Origin: Lachnospira multipara ATCC 19207
Lineage (GTDB): Bacteria > Bacillota > Clostridia > Lachnospirales > Lachnospiraceae
Direction: 5' to 3'
Length of the DNA stretch: 64,000 nucleotides
Assembly (NCBI RefSeq): GCF_000424105.1
Contig: NZ_AUJG01000009.1
Coordinates: 31,541-95,540 of the forward strand
Position 1 is the stretch's first letter. Each line of letters opens with the position of its first letter. Below are positions 9,896 to 18,732 of this stretch, in pieces. Position numbers and translations under genes: made by a program. The notes under the pieces were generated by a model. The model did no database searches. It was not told the DNA's origin and saw nothing but the letters and a program-made list of their open reading frames with translations.

Positions 9896-10307
9896 TGTTT
9901 TCTTCCTCCTTCTTCTCTTCTTGTGGCACACCCAGTGGCGCCTCCACGTTTATTCTATAGAGCTTATTGTCAAGATCGTTAGTAATTAACTTGATTTTGA
10001 CACCGAAGATTTCCTTCATTTCATTTTCATAAAAAAGCGCTGCCGGAATAAATTCAGTAATGGAGTGAATCTCTTCCTCTGGCGAAATCACAACCCTTAA
10101 AGATAGCGCTTCAAGAGTTTCGTAATTTGAAAATGTATATGTTAAATGAAATTTATCTTCGTAATAGGCTGCGCAGGCTTGGGAAAATCTCAAACCTTCT
10201 CGCTTTAATTCTAGACATCTCTCAAGTAAGTCACTTGCTGGAATTTCCTCAATTTTTGAGAGCTGGCGCACTTTGTCGTTAGTCTTTAATTCAACAGTCT
10301 CATCCAT
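9888..10307 (-). CDS. echD: Ech hydrogenase subunit EchD (NuoC-like)
   Basis: 139 residues, matching the small NuoC/30-kDa-like subunit of Ech in length and position. It carries the NuoC-like segment around ALSLRVVISPEEEIHSITE and EMKEIFGVK. It ends in an acidic, Asn-rich tail (EEKKEEENNG). One-base overlap with echC upstream and 8-base overlap with echE downstream show tight coupling. Confidence 0.88.
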   Translation of the reverse strand: MDETVELKTNDKVRQLSKIEEIPASDLLERCLELKREGLRFSQACAAYYEDKFHLTYTFSNYETLEALSLRVVISPEEEIHSITEFIPAALFYENEMKEIFGVKIKLITNDLDNKLYRINVEAPLGVPQEEKKEEENNG

Positions 10308-10756
10308 TATGCAATTCCTCCTTCAAGTTCTCTTTCTAGAGCTTCTGCTCTTTGGTTATAAATTTCGATGCCTTTTAAAATGCCATCAATAATTGCCTGT
10401 GGTCTTGCTGCGCATCCAGGTACATAGACATCCACAGGAATTGTAGTATCTACGCCGCCTTTGATGTTGTAGCATTCCTTAAATACGCCGCCTGTACAGG
10501 CACATACGCCAATAGCAACTACCACCTTTGGGTCTGCCATTTGCTCATATAACTGTTTTACTGTGGCTTCGTTTTGTGCATTTACGCCACCTGTTATTAC
10601 TAAAATGTCTGCCTGAAGTGGATCACCTGTGTTCATAACGCCAAGTCTTTCTGCGTCATAAACTGGTGTCAAACAGGCTAAAACTTCAATATCACATCCG
10701 TTACAGCTAGATCCATCATAGTGGAGAAGCCAAGGTGATTTTAATCCTTTTCCCAT
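10307..10756 (-). CDS. echC: Ech hydrogenase small subunit EchC
   Basis: 149 residues, NuoB-like. Cysteines for one 4Fe-4S cluster are seen in SSCNGCDIE, GVCACTGG and PGCAARP. The ATG at 10756 (MGKG) is preferred because GGAGG lies five bases upstream; an ATG four codons earlier overlaps that site. It transfers electrons between EchF and the NiFe site of EchE. Confidence 0.95.
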   Translation of the reverse strand: MGKGLKSPWLLHYDGSSCNGCDIEVLACLTPVYDAERLGVMNTGDPLQADILVITGGVNAQNEATVKQLYEQMADPKVVVAIGVCACTGGVFKECYNIKGGVDTTIPVDVYVPGCAARPQAIIDGILKGIEIYNQRAEALERELEGGIA

Positions 10757-10767
10757 GTCAACCTCCA

Positions 10768-11631
10768 TTATTTTATAATCATAAGAATTATTAAGTTAAC
10801 TCCAGCAGTAAATAAAGTCACTACCCATGTAGTTTTAAGCATTGTCTGCCATTTTACTCTGGCGGAAGCATTATCAATTAATATTTCAAGAAAATATACT
10901 AATAACACTACGACTAAGGCAACAACTATGCTGATTGGATTTTTATTTACAACAAAAAGTGATACAACTGCCATTAAAAATACATTTTCATACCACTCAG
11001 TTACTGTAAATATAGCTAAATTCTTAGTTCCGATATCTGATGTTATACCCTTTACAATCTCCTGATTTGGATGGTGAGAAGTTGCTAAATCAAATGGTGA
11101 CTTTCTCATCTTGATTGTAAGGATAAAGACAAAGGCTATGAAAAATCCTGGTAAGTACATAATTGCACTATCTGAACTTCTAGCAATGTCTGCTACGTTA
11201 AAGCTGCCTGTTGCAAGGTAGAAGCCAACGCAGGCAAATAATACTGCAGGTTCGTAAATCATCATGGATAAAAGCTCTCTTTGAGCACCGATTGATGCAT
11301 ATGGAGAACTTGTTACAACGCCTGCAAAATAAAGGAAAGTTGCTGCTGTACTCATTACAAAGAAGCACATTAAAATGTCAGTTCCTGAAAAGAACATTGC
11401 TCCTGTAAGAATCATTAAAACCATGTAAGAAATCAAAAGGAAATTCTGTGATTTTGTTACAGCAGTTTCTCTCTTAGTTAACAATTTTGATACATCATAG
11501 AAGGGCTGTAAAAGTGGCGGACCAACTCTTCGCTGCATTTTCGCAGATATTTTTCTATCTAGTCCATCTAGTAAACCGCCAATTAGTGGAGCTAGAAGGA
11601 TGTAGCATATGGTAAGAATTATTCTAATCAT
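10768..11631 (-). CDS. echB: Ech hydrogenase membrane subunit EchB (NuoH-like)
   Basis: 287 residues with about eight hydrophobic membrane segments. It has the NuoH-type signatures GGLLDGLDRKISAKMQRRVGPP near the start and the charged loop KMRKSPFDLATSHHPNQE in the middle. This subunit links the hydrophilic hydrogenase arm to the ion-pumping EchA. Its ATG overlaps the end of echA by 4 bases. Confidence 0.95.
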   Translation of the reverse strand: MIRIILTICYILLAPLIGGLLDGLDRKISAKMQRRVGPPLLQPFYDVSKLLTKRETAVTKSQNFLLISYMVLMILTGAMFFSGTDILMCFFVMSTAATFLYFAGVVTSSPYASIGAQRELLSMMIYEPAVLFACVGFYLATGSFNVADIARSSDSAIMYLPGFFIAFVFILTIKMRKSPFDLATSHHPNQEIVKGITSDIGTKNLAIFTVTEWYENVFLMAVVSLFVVNKNPISIVVALVVVLLVYFLEILIDNASARVKWQTMLKTTWVVTLFTAGVNLIILMIIK

Positions 11632-13556
11632 AAGAACACACCTCCTATTATTCTACACATCATTACAACTATTACTGCTAGAGTAAAAATCTGTGATGGA
11701 ATCATAAGTTTTCTTGAACCGATAATCTTATGGAAATAGAAATTAGACAACCAAAGGGTCTTTTCATTTCCTAAAGAATCTGTAAAGGCTCTGTTGTCCC
11801 CTGTGTTCACACCATTCATATAAGATAACTTAAGATCTTGCTTTTGCTGCTTACTACTTAGGTAAGCAAGGAATGGCACTGCAAATACAACAACGATTAT
11901 TATTATCAAAGTAAATAAAACCTGATTTGACAATACATTTTCAGATTTACCAAACATCTCATTAACCAATGGATTCACAAAGGTTTCTGATACTAGTGGG
12001 AATAGGGCACATAGTGCAATCATAAGGATTGCGTGTATAGTAAGGGAAATCATTTCATTTTTCTTAGTCTTATCTTTAACAGGATTACCGTTTAGATGAC
12101 TATGACTAATGATTTTGCCCATCCACTTTGTCCAATAAAAGGAAGTTGTTGCAGATCCAAAAATTATAAAGAATACTAAAACAATATTTCTTACGTCTAC
12201 CGAAGCCTTTAGTGCTGCCCACTTGGAAATTAACATACCAAAAGGAGCAAGGAACATACCAGCAATACCAATAAACATAAAGATTGCTAGTTTTGGTAGC
12301 ATGTAAAGAAGACCATGCATATCTTCTACGTCTCTTGAACCAAGAGCATTTTCTGTTGCACCAATGTCCTGGAAAAGAAGAGATTTTGAAATTGCGTGGA
12401 ACATCATTAAAAATATTGCTGCCCAAACTGTCTCAGATGTACCAACACCAGCACAGGCCACCATAAGACCTAGGTTAGATATTGTTGAGAAAGCAAGAAC
12501 TTTCTTTCCATCTGATTGAGCAATTGCCATGAAGGAGGTTATTAAAAATGTAAAACCACCTACGAAGGCTATCATTTCTCCTGTTAGTGTTCCTGACATA
12601 GCAGGAGCTAATCTTAGTAAAACATAGATTCCAGCTTTTACCATTGTTGCTGAATGTAGAAGAGCTGAGCTTGGTGTTGGAGCTACCATAGCACCAATAA
12701 GCCAAGTTGAGAATGGTAACTGAGCTGCTTTTGTCAAAGCTGCAAAAGATATTAAAGCAACGCAAATTACAGCACACTTTGACTGAATAGTACCCATGGA
12801 TACTAAGACATGAAGATCAACATTTTCATAAGTATATCCATAGTAAACGATTGCGATTGCAAGAGCGCATCCGCCTAAAAGGTTCATCCATAATGCTCTA
12901 AAGGAGTTATTAACAGCTTCTTCTTCTCTTGTGTAGCCAATAAGAAGGAATGAGCAAATACTTGTCATTTCCCAGAAGAAGTCAATCCAGAGTAGGTTTT
13001 CTGATAGGACAAATCCAAACATTGCTCCAAGGAATAAGAATAGTAGAGCAAAGAAGTAATATCTTCTATCAGTAACGTTACTGTGGTGTGCGCTGTGGTG
13101 GTATCCATGCATATATCCCACTGCATAGACTACAATTAAGCTTCCTATAATTCCAACGATTATACACATTAAAATTGAGAGATAATCGATGTAAATGTGA
13201 CCAACAACTTCGCGTGTTTCAGGTCCGAAGATCTCGTAATAGGCTATAAGAGCTGTTGGACAGATTGATAACAAACTTACCCAGGCCTTTTTATACTTAA
13301 AAGACAGATAAGTCACAACGCCCATTAGTACTATTTCAGCCGCTAATATAATGTGATCAACTAACTCAGTGTTATAGTAAAGAGTGATTGTTTCCATCCC
13401 TTTGCTAATCCATTGACATACTAGAACCCCAACAGAAACCATAATGACAACAGCTGATAAATAAGCTATAGCATTTCTGATTTTGTTAATTCTAGTACAG
13501 TACATTATTATGGCTATAACTAATGGAAAAATAATTAAGAATGGTATTATCGCCAT
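11628..13556 (-). CDS. echA: Ech hydrogenase membrane subunit EchA (NuoL-like, ion-translocating)
   Basis: 642 residues, strongly hydrophobic, of the NuoL/Mrp antiporter family. Family motifs are clear: FFWEMTSICSFLLIGY, the proton-channel helix around TKAAQLPFSTWLIGAMVAPTP, and SALLHSATMVKAG. It is the first gene of the ech operon. The ATG at 13556 follows GGGGG; a GTG two codons earlier is less well placed. With the other subunits it couples ferredoxin oxidation and H2 formation to proton or sodium pumping. Confidence 0.95.
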   Translation of the reverse strand: MAIIPFLIIFPLVIAIIMYCTRINKIRNAIAYLSAVVIMVSVGVLVCQWISKGMETITLYYNTELVDHIILAAEIVLMGVVTYLSFKYKKAWVSLLSICPTALIAYYEIFGPETREVVGHIYIDYLSILMCIIVGIIGSLIVVYAVGYMHGYHHSAHHSNVTDRRYYFFALLFLFLGAMFGFVLSENLLWIDFFWEMTSICSFLLIGYTREEEAVNNSFRALWMNLLGGCALAIAIVYYGYTYENVDLHVLVSMGTIQSKCAVICVALISFAALTKAAQLPFSTWLIGAMVAPTPSSALLHSATMVKAGIYVLLRLAPAMSGTLTGEMIAFVGGFTFLITSFMAIAQSDGKKVLAFSTISNLGLMVACAGVGTSETVWAAIFLMMFHAISKSLLFQDIGATENALGSRDVEDMHGLLYMLPKLAIFMFIGIAGMFLAPFGMLISKWAALKASVDVRNIVLVFFIIFGSATTSFYWTKWMGKIISHSHLNGNPVKDKTKKNEMISLTIHAILMIALCALFPLVSETFVNPLVNEMFGKSENVLSNQVLFTLIIIIVVVFAVPFLAYLSSKQQKQDLKLSYMNGVNTGDNRAFTDSLGNEKTLWLSNFYFHKIIGSRKLMIPSQIFTLAVIVVMMCRIIGGVFL

Positions 13557-13711
13557 AAGCACCCCCGTAAAATTATTTGACTTAATTTGTTATTTTATTT
13601 AGAAATGTTTTCTGTTAAGAATACATTTTTTTATAAGTCAATTCACATTACATTATATTATTTTTAGTGTTTGAATTCAATTATTTTTGAAAATAACTGA
13701 CTTGTCATGAC

Positions 13712-13740
13712 TGGTCTTATAGCAGGAAATTTTATATAAT
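13712..13740 (+). promoter_or_regulatory. Candidate promoter of hypA
   Basis: A perfect TATAAT at 13735-13740 lies 33 bases before the hypA start. The matching -35 position (TGGTCT) is poor, so the assignment rests on the -10 box. The intergenic region, about 217 bases between the echA and hypA starts, must hold both divergent promoters. Confidence 0.45.
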
Positions 13741-13773
13741 TTGGATAGTTTTTTTTAAGGGGGAAATGTAGCT

Positions 13774-14118
13774 ATGCATGAAATGAGTTACTGTGTAAGA
13801 ATTGTTGACGAAGCTATTAAAGCTTGTAAGGAGAATTCTTTAGAAAATGTATCAAGTGTTTATGTGGAAGTCGGCAGAATGACAGCTTGTGTAAACGAGC
13901 TTTTGATAAAGGCCTTTGATAAGGCAAAGAAAGATACTATTTTGGAAAATGCAAATCTTGTCATAACTAATCAAGATGTTGTGGCTTTTTGTGAGATCTG
14001 TAATAAAGAATTTAAACCTAGCATAGAAAATAACTACCTCTGCCCTATATGTAAGGGAGTTCAAAGTCGTATTGTTAAGGGTAGAGATTGCATTATTACT
14101 AGGATTGAAGGGGAGTAA
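13774..14118 (+). CDS. hypA: Hydrogenase/urease nickel insertion protein HypA
   Basis: 114 residues starting MHEMSY, with His2 as the nickel ligand. A zinc site is formed by CEIC and CPIC near residues 71-94. The length is normal. It is transcribed away from the ech-hyp operon, from an AAGGGGGAAATG ribosome site. Its usual GTPase partner HypB is not found in this window. Confidence 0.95.
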   Translation: MHEMSYCVRIVDEAIKACKENSLENVSSVYVEVGRMTACVNELLIKAFDKAKKDTILENANLVITNQDVVAFCEICNKEFKPSIENNYLCPICKGVQSRIVKGRDCIITRIEGE

Positions 14119-14125
14119 AGATAAA

Positions 14126-14154
14126 TATAGCCAGCCAAAAGGCTGGCTAGTGGA
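14126..14154. terminator. Bidirectional hairpin between hypA and the thioesterase
   Basis: AGCCAGCC, four-A loop, GGCTGGCT is a perfect 8-bp stem between two convergent genes. Neither side has a long T-run, though the minus-strand side is followed by ATATTTATCTTT. Confidence 0.55.
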
Positions 14155-14179
14155 GTTGTAATGTTCTATGTTCTTTTGT

Positions 14180-14623
14180 TTATGCTTCTTTAATTTCGTT
14201 GAATTTCTCTAATATGGCATCTATCTCTGGATAATTTCTTTTTAGAGAGATTGGCTTGCCACTTTTATCTAGGAAACAATGCTCTGAGCTTCCAACACAT
14301 TTAATTTCACATGTTTTTGAATCTGAAATAGTATATTTAATAGCTAATTTGATTCCGTTGTACTTAGTAACCTCTAAAGCTACATTTACAATGTCATAAT
14401 AATGCGTCATTGATCTATATTTTGCTGAAACTGATAGAACGGGACTTATAATTCCCATTTCTTCCATCTTCTCATATCCCATTCCAATTTCTGTTAAAAT
14501 ATATGATCTTGCTTCCTCAAACCATCTAATGTAATTGCTGTGGTGGGCAATTCCCATTTGATCTGTTTCGTAGTACTGAACTTGGTGCTGGTAAGGTTTA
14601 ATTGCTTTAATGTCTGTCATCAT
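14180..14623 (-). CDS. Acyl-CoA thioesterase, 4HBT/YbgC family
   Basis: 147 residues, a single hotdog domain. The active-site region YYETDQMGIAHHSNY near residue 18 matches the YbgC/4-hydroxybenzoyl-CoA thioesterase family, with the catalytic Asp. It would hydrolyse acyl-CoA esters in the cytosol. The start follows AGGAGAATC. It is downstream of the recombinase gene with 11 bases between them, so the two may be co-transcribed. The substrate is not identifiable. Confidence 0.88.
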   Translation of the reverse strand: MMTDIKAIKPYQHQVQYYETDQMGIAHHSNYIRWFEEARSYILTEIGMGYEKMEEMGIISPVLSVSAKYRSMTHYYDIVNVALEVTKYNGIKLAIKYTISDSKTCEIKCVGSSEHCFLDKSGKPISLKRNYPEIDAILEKFNEIKEA

Positions 14624-14634
14624 GATTCTCCTTT

Positions 14635-15576
14635 CTAATAGCCTGGATTTATGGATATTATAGACATTCTGCCATTAATATCTACGTCGTTTTTATTAAC
14701 GATTCGTTCGTATCTATTCATCCATTTTGTTGTTATGCCTCCGAATTTTGCAACATTTTCCTTACTAACATTGCCCTTTAAAAGCATTATCATGGCGATG
14801 TGTCGTAGGCTCTGCATGGTGAAAGGAGCAATTCTTTCCTTTGGTGTGTTTACCATATCGATGTACTTTTGAAGTAATCGTTCTGTATCACGCATCTTTA
14901 TCTGGTTATTTCTATTGTTGTAAAATAGCGGTCCGTGGGCTATTTCATAATCGCTTAAATATTTATCAAGAATCTTTGAAAGATCTGTATCTAATTCAAG
15001 AATTCTTCTGATTCTTTTGTTGTTATTTAAGCTAAGGGCTAGATGCTCTTCATCCACTAGCAATACATTTTCCATAGTCAAATGGCAGACCTCAGTATTA
15101 GTCAGGCCCAGCTTTAGGCATAAAGAAAATATAGTGAAAGCCCTATAATCATTACATTCTATACACTTATTTAGCACTAAGTCAATATCTTTAAGACTTG
15201 GTAAATCCTCTTCTTTTATGGTTTTATCCTGTTCTGGTAGGCTAAACTCTTTGAAATAATTAGTATATTCTTCTCCGTGATTTATCTTGTAATTCTCAAT
15301 GAAGTCACATATAGAGCGCATTACAGAATATCGCATTACGGCGGTACTGTAGGAAAGCTTTTCCTTATTAATCTTGTTTAGCAAGTCCTCATAGAAGGTT
15401 TTCGTATCCTCCAATGTTAAATAGTAAGGATCGTGGCCAACACACTTTGTAAAATGTGTAACAACATTGTAGTATTCCTTCCTTGTTCTTGCTTTTAAAT
15501 TAGTTTCAAAGTAAATCCAAATCTTGTCATTGAATTCTTTGCTGATATCTAAATTGACTTTGTTAATAGAAAACAC
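14635..15576 (-). CDS. Tyrosine recombinase-like protein with altered catalytic residues
   Basis: About 313 residues with a SAM-like N-terminal DNA-binding half and a C-terminal tyrosine-recombinase fold. The catalytic set is incomplete: the GLR box reads GLTNTEV (Arg I replaced by Thr), the HxxR box reads SLRH, and the G-H/W position reads GGITT; Arg II and the Tyr in MNRYERI remain. The start is uncertain. The frame opens with GTG that overlaps the AGGAGG site at 15581-15587; an ATT eight bases after the site would be better spaced, and the first internal ATG is far downstream. It lies beside the replication genes and may act in dimer resolution or as a non-catalytic DNA binder. Confidence 0.8.
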   Translation of the reverse strand: MFSINKVNLDISKEFNDKIWIYFETNLKARTRKEYYNVVTHFTKCVGHDPYYLTLEDTKTFYEDLLNKINKEKLSYSTAVMRYSVMRSICDFIENYKINHGEEYTNYFKEFSLPEQDKTIKEEDLPSLKDIDLVLNKCIECNDYRAFTIFSLCLKLGLTNTEVCHLTMENVLLVDEEHLALSLNNNKRIRRILELDTDLSKILDKYLSDYEIAHGPLFYNNRNNQIKMRDTERLLQKYIDMVNTPKERIAPFTMQSLRHIAMIMLLKGNVSKENVAKFGGITTKWMNRYERIVNKNDVDINGRMSIISINPGY

Positions 15577-15599
15577 CTCCTAAAGCAGTAGCAGTATTA

Positions 15600-15909
15600 G
15601 TATAAGTTAATTTTGTCATACATTGACGACATATGTCAAGCATTTTCAAAAAAACAAATCCCTCAACTTATCTCAAAATCAAATAAAAATCAAACAAAAA
15701 AGTAATTAAAGAAAAAAACGATTTTTGAACTGAGTTCAGAGTTTTATATCGATAATATTATTTATAAGTTATCCACAACAAAGCTAGTGTTTATGCACAT
15801 TTCACCATTTTTACTGTGAATAAAATTATTTGATTTTATATCGCTAATCAAATATAATAGTATATGCGTTTTTAAATTTGTGACGTATTATTTAGACGGG
15901 GGTAAATTA
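15600..15909 (+). promoter_or_regulatory. AT-rich region before the first rep gene: two DnaA boxes and one ParB-site-like palindrome
   Basis: It holds TTATCCACA (15769-15777) and TTATGCACA (15791-15799), both perfect DnaA-box matches (TTATNCACA), and the palindrome TTGAACTGAGTTCAG (15725-15739), which is the same motif that is clustered upstream of parA. The stretch is very AT-rich and lacks a gene. It could be part of the origin or the control region of the rep gene. Confidence 0.6.
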
Positions 15910-17307
15910 ATGGAACAATATTCAAGAAGATTCATCGAAGAGTTAGCTAACCATATTGATCCGCTTATTATTGATTACTTCAACAAAAAGAAGTCAGTCT
16001 ATAAAGGTTTCAAAGCTGATAATGTTGCTGAATTAATAGATGAAGCTTTAATGGAACATCTTGAAGGTAAGACCAGTAGAGATGATTTAATTCCCATTAT
16101 TAATAAAATTAAAAAATCTAGATTACAGAAAAGAGCTCGTTGGTATAAGAATTACATCAACGACATTAACACAATGAGCATTGATGATCCAAAGCATCCA
16201 CTTGCTAATGATATCCAGATGGCCAAGACTATAGCTATCGATAAGTATGCTGATATTTTCGGAGATAAAGATATTCCAGAAATTATTGAGGATCGTAAAA
16301 ATGCAGCTACTGAATGGAAGAACAACTCAAACAGTTTACTCATTAACTTTCCAGGTATCTCATCATTTACAGATAAGTCAATTTATAACTCTCTAAAGAA
16401 TGATGTAATTATTAGTTCTTGGAAATATATTGAGTCAGAGCTTGCGGGTAACATAGATTCTTATTTAAGACAGTTCCCAGCTGAGTTGGTTGATAAACCA
16501 CTCTTTAGTCCATCATCCTTTACACTTATGATGAACGAAGCATCAGAGAATATTTTACAAGAAATCATCACTGATGAAAATGGAACTGAACTTCTAGAGG
16601 TTCATGTTAACTCAGGTAAACTTAATCCACCTAAGGCAATGGACACTAACGATTTAAAACTTGTTAATGCTTTCATTTCCAATATCAATATGCAGGAGTT
16701 CTCAAGAGAGAAATCCGTAATCGTGGATTTGAATACTTTGGGTAAGGAAGTTGTAAATTATCATGTTGGTAAGAACGTTCTTAATAAGATTTCAAATTCT
16801 TGCCGCAAGCTTGTAGAATATAACTTCTTCTACGAGTCAGATGGAAGTAAGATTTTCTTCAACCTTTTCGATAATATTGTTATTAAGGAAGATGCTGAAA
16901 GACCTTATGCTATTGCTCAGTTCGGAGAAGTTTTAAGTAACGCCATCATTAAGAAGAAGCTTATCTCTATTACTTCTGCTTCTTATGATGTATTGCAAAA
17001 CAATCTTTCAAAAATAATCTGCTACGCTATGAAACAGGAACAGATTGCAAACCAGGAAAACAAGGTGGGCGAATACAGCTACACTTATTTCCAGAAGATT
17101 GTTCGTTTTAAACTTAAGAATAAAAAGAAGAATCTTCAACTCATCCAAGATAGTCTTCAGGAATTCGTTGATAACAAAATTGCTATTGAAAGTTTCGAAC
17201 TTAAGAATGGTGTTTTTATCATCAAGTTCCTACCACTCTCAGATGCTGAACTTGAAGATTTACAATTTGATAAGAAAGACAAATTAATAGATAACGTTGT
17301 AAAATAA
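15910..17307 (+). CDS. Putative replication initiator, Rep_3/RepB-like
   Basis: 465 residues, not closely recognised. The second half (about 220-460) has the look of a Rep_3-type initiator: two winged-helix-like segments, with a motif MDTNDLKLVNAFISNIN and later SYTYFQKIVRFKLKNKKKN rich in Lys. The N-terminal 200 residues are helical and unique. The ATG at 15910 follows GGGGGTAAATTA; an earlier in-frame start lacks a site. DnaA boxes lie just upstream and the gene faces the second rep-like gene 2.3 kb away. Its role in replication rests on context and weak similarity. It might instead be a replicon-specific DNA-binding protein. Confidence 0.55.
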   Translation: MEQYSRRFIEELANHIDPLIIDYFNKKKSVYKGFKADNVAELIDEALMEHLEGKTSRDDLIPIINKIKKSRLQKRARWYKNYINDINTMSIDDPKHPLANDIQMAKTIAIDKYADIFGDKDIPEIIEDRKNAATEWKNNSNSLLINFPGISSFTDKSIYNSLKNDVIISSWKYIESELAGNIDSYLRQFPAELVDKPLFSPSSFTLMMNEASENILQEIITDENGTELLEVHVNSGKLNPPKAMDTNDLKLVNAFISNINMQEFSREKSVIVDLNTLGKEVVNYHVGKNVLNKISNSCRKLVEYNFFYESDGSKIFFNLFDNIVIKEDAERPYAIAQFGEVLSNAIIKKKLISITSASYDVLQNNLSKIICYAMKQEQIANQENKVGEYSYTYFQKIVRFKLKNKKKNLQLIQDSLQEFVDNKIAIESFELKNGVFIIKFLPLSDAELEDLQFDKKDKLIDNVVK

Positions 17308-17402
17308 AAAACTATGCTGCAGATTGATATGTACCCTCTTTACTGGACAATGTAAAGTTCAGTAAGGAGGGTACATATCAATCAGGCAGCATAGTTTTTT
17401 TA
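17305..17402 (+). repeat. Long interrupted hairpin (terminator or MITE-like element)
   Basis: Two 40-base arms pair almost completely: AAAAAACTATGCTGC (17306-17320) with GCAGCATAGTTTTTT (17386-17400), and ATTGATATGTACCCTC with GAGGGTACATATCAAT inside. A short loop near 17346-17358 joins them. It begins in the rep stop codon region and ends with a T-run, so it would work as a terminator, but it is much longer than is needed for that and could be a small inverted-repeat element. Confidence 0.7.
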
Positions 17403-17449
17403 ATCCTTTTTATCAAATACTAATATCTATAAATTTGAAGTTGCGCGTT

Positions 17450-17615
17450 TCTACGAGCGGTGCAAGGATGCACCGAATTGGCTGTCGGGAGCTTGCTCAC
17501 GGACAGACATATTCGTGTGTAGACTTATAGTGCGACAGCGCGACATGAGCATGAAGCGTAGCGGAATGCGAATGCAGTCACCGCTCGACAAATCTCGATT
17601 TGTCAATCTACGGAA
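17450..17615. other. GC-richer structured noncoding element
   Basis: No gene is seen. CGAGCGGTG (about 17455-17463) pairs with CACCGCTCG (about 17579-17587), closing a 130-base domain. Inside it are the hairpins GGTGCA/TGCACC and GAGC/GCTC, and outside GACAAAT/ATTTGTC. Base composition is well above that of the flanks. It abuts the imported-looking glycosyltransferase gene and may have come with it. It could be a structured RNA or a repeat element. Confidence 0.4.
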
Positions 17616-17625
17616 TCACTTAAAT

Positions 17626-18732
17626 TCAAATTGCTTCTTTCATCATACGAATAACTTTTTGAGCGGATTTTTCAATAGACAGCGATTTTGCAAGTTTTAT
17701 ATAATCAAGGCCTACAGAATACAAAGAATCGCGGTGCTCATACCAATACTCTATTTTGTGAACAAGATCTTCAGGATTTTCCGCCTTGTATTTGTTCTTT
17801 TCAGAAAGCGCATATATTGATGTTGAAGACAACTCACTGTCTGCAATAACGGGAACGGTTCCCTGTGCAAAGGCCTCCATACAGCCCATGCCTTCGATTT
17901 CCACATTGGCACAATGGACGTAAAGATCCGCCCGTCGGATTTCCTTTCTGAGCTCATCCTGCTCATAGAATCGCATGACCGGCGGGTTTGGCAGCGTTTT
18001 ACCCAGCTTTTTGTATTCCTTTTCCAGCGGACCTCTCCCGGCAAGAATCAGCTGAATGTCCGCCGCATATTTACAGGCGCCGATGGCTCTGATCAGTGTT
18101 TTCTGGTCTTTTTCATTGGAATATCGCCCGACGCTGATGATTGTGAACATCCGATTCTTGTCAATGCAAGGCTCATCGGCAATGAACTCCGGAGGAATAC
18201 CGTTAGATATCACGCAGAGCTTTGATTTGTATCCGCATCTTTCTAGTCGCTCACGTACTTTTTCCGTAGGACATTGTATCGCTCGGCAATACTGATAAAC
18301 ACCCCAGCGAAAAACATTCATGATGTTCATGTTGAACAGTTTGAAATTGAAAATCGGGACAGATGCCGTCATGTTTTCAGGGTACAGATGATACGTTCCA
18401 GTAATCGGGAGACCTTTTTTATGAGCGATCTTCGCCACCTGTATACTTAGTGGAAACGAATCTTCAATATGTACAATGTCCGCCCACGATAATGCCTCTT
18501 TTGCGACATCTGCATCCGGTTTTGCGAAATGGTAATTCTGCTTGTCCATAATTCCTTTAACAAGTGGAATATGCATTACCGGTACTGAATAATCGGATAT
18601 ACCGCCGTGATCTGATGAAAGCACCCGGACTTCTTCTCCCAAACGCACAAACTCTCTGACAAAGCGCTGAGTAGAGATCGAAAGGCCATTGCTTGTATTA
18701 AAGTATTCTCCGCAAACGATCAGTATTTTCAT
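17626..18732 (-). CDS. Glycosyltransferase family 4 (GT-B)
   Basis: 368 residues of the GT4 family that includes diacylglycerol glucosyltransferases. N-terminal GT-B motif with GLSISTQRF (about 15-23) and the C-terminal nucleotide-sugar domain with ISVGRYSNEKDQKTLI (about 200-215) and EGMGCMEAFAQGTVPV (about 280-296) containing the E-x7-E catalytic motif. It would transfer a sugar from a nucleotide donor at the cytoplasmic face of the membrane. The gene is plainly GC-richer in wobble positions than its neighbours and interrupts the replication block, both signs of transfer. Confidence 0.88.
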   Translation of the reverse strand: MKILIVCGEYFNTSNGLSISTQRFVREFVRLGEEVRVLSSDHGGISDYSVPVMHIPLVKGIMDKQNYHFAKPDADVAKEALSWADIVHIEDSFPLSIQVAKIAHKKGLPITGTYHLYPENMTASVPIFNFKLFNMNIMNVFRWGVYQYCRAIQCPTEKVRERLERCGYKSKLCVISNGIPPEFIADEPCIDKNRMFTIISVGRYSNEKDQKTLIRAIGACKYAADIQLILAGRGPLEKEYKKLGKTLPNPPVMRFYEQDELRKEIRRADLYVHCANVEIEGMGCMEAFAQGTVPVIADSELSSTSIYALSEKNKYKAENPEDLVHKIEYWYEHRDSLYSVGLDYIKLAKSLSIEKSAQKVIRMMKEAI

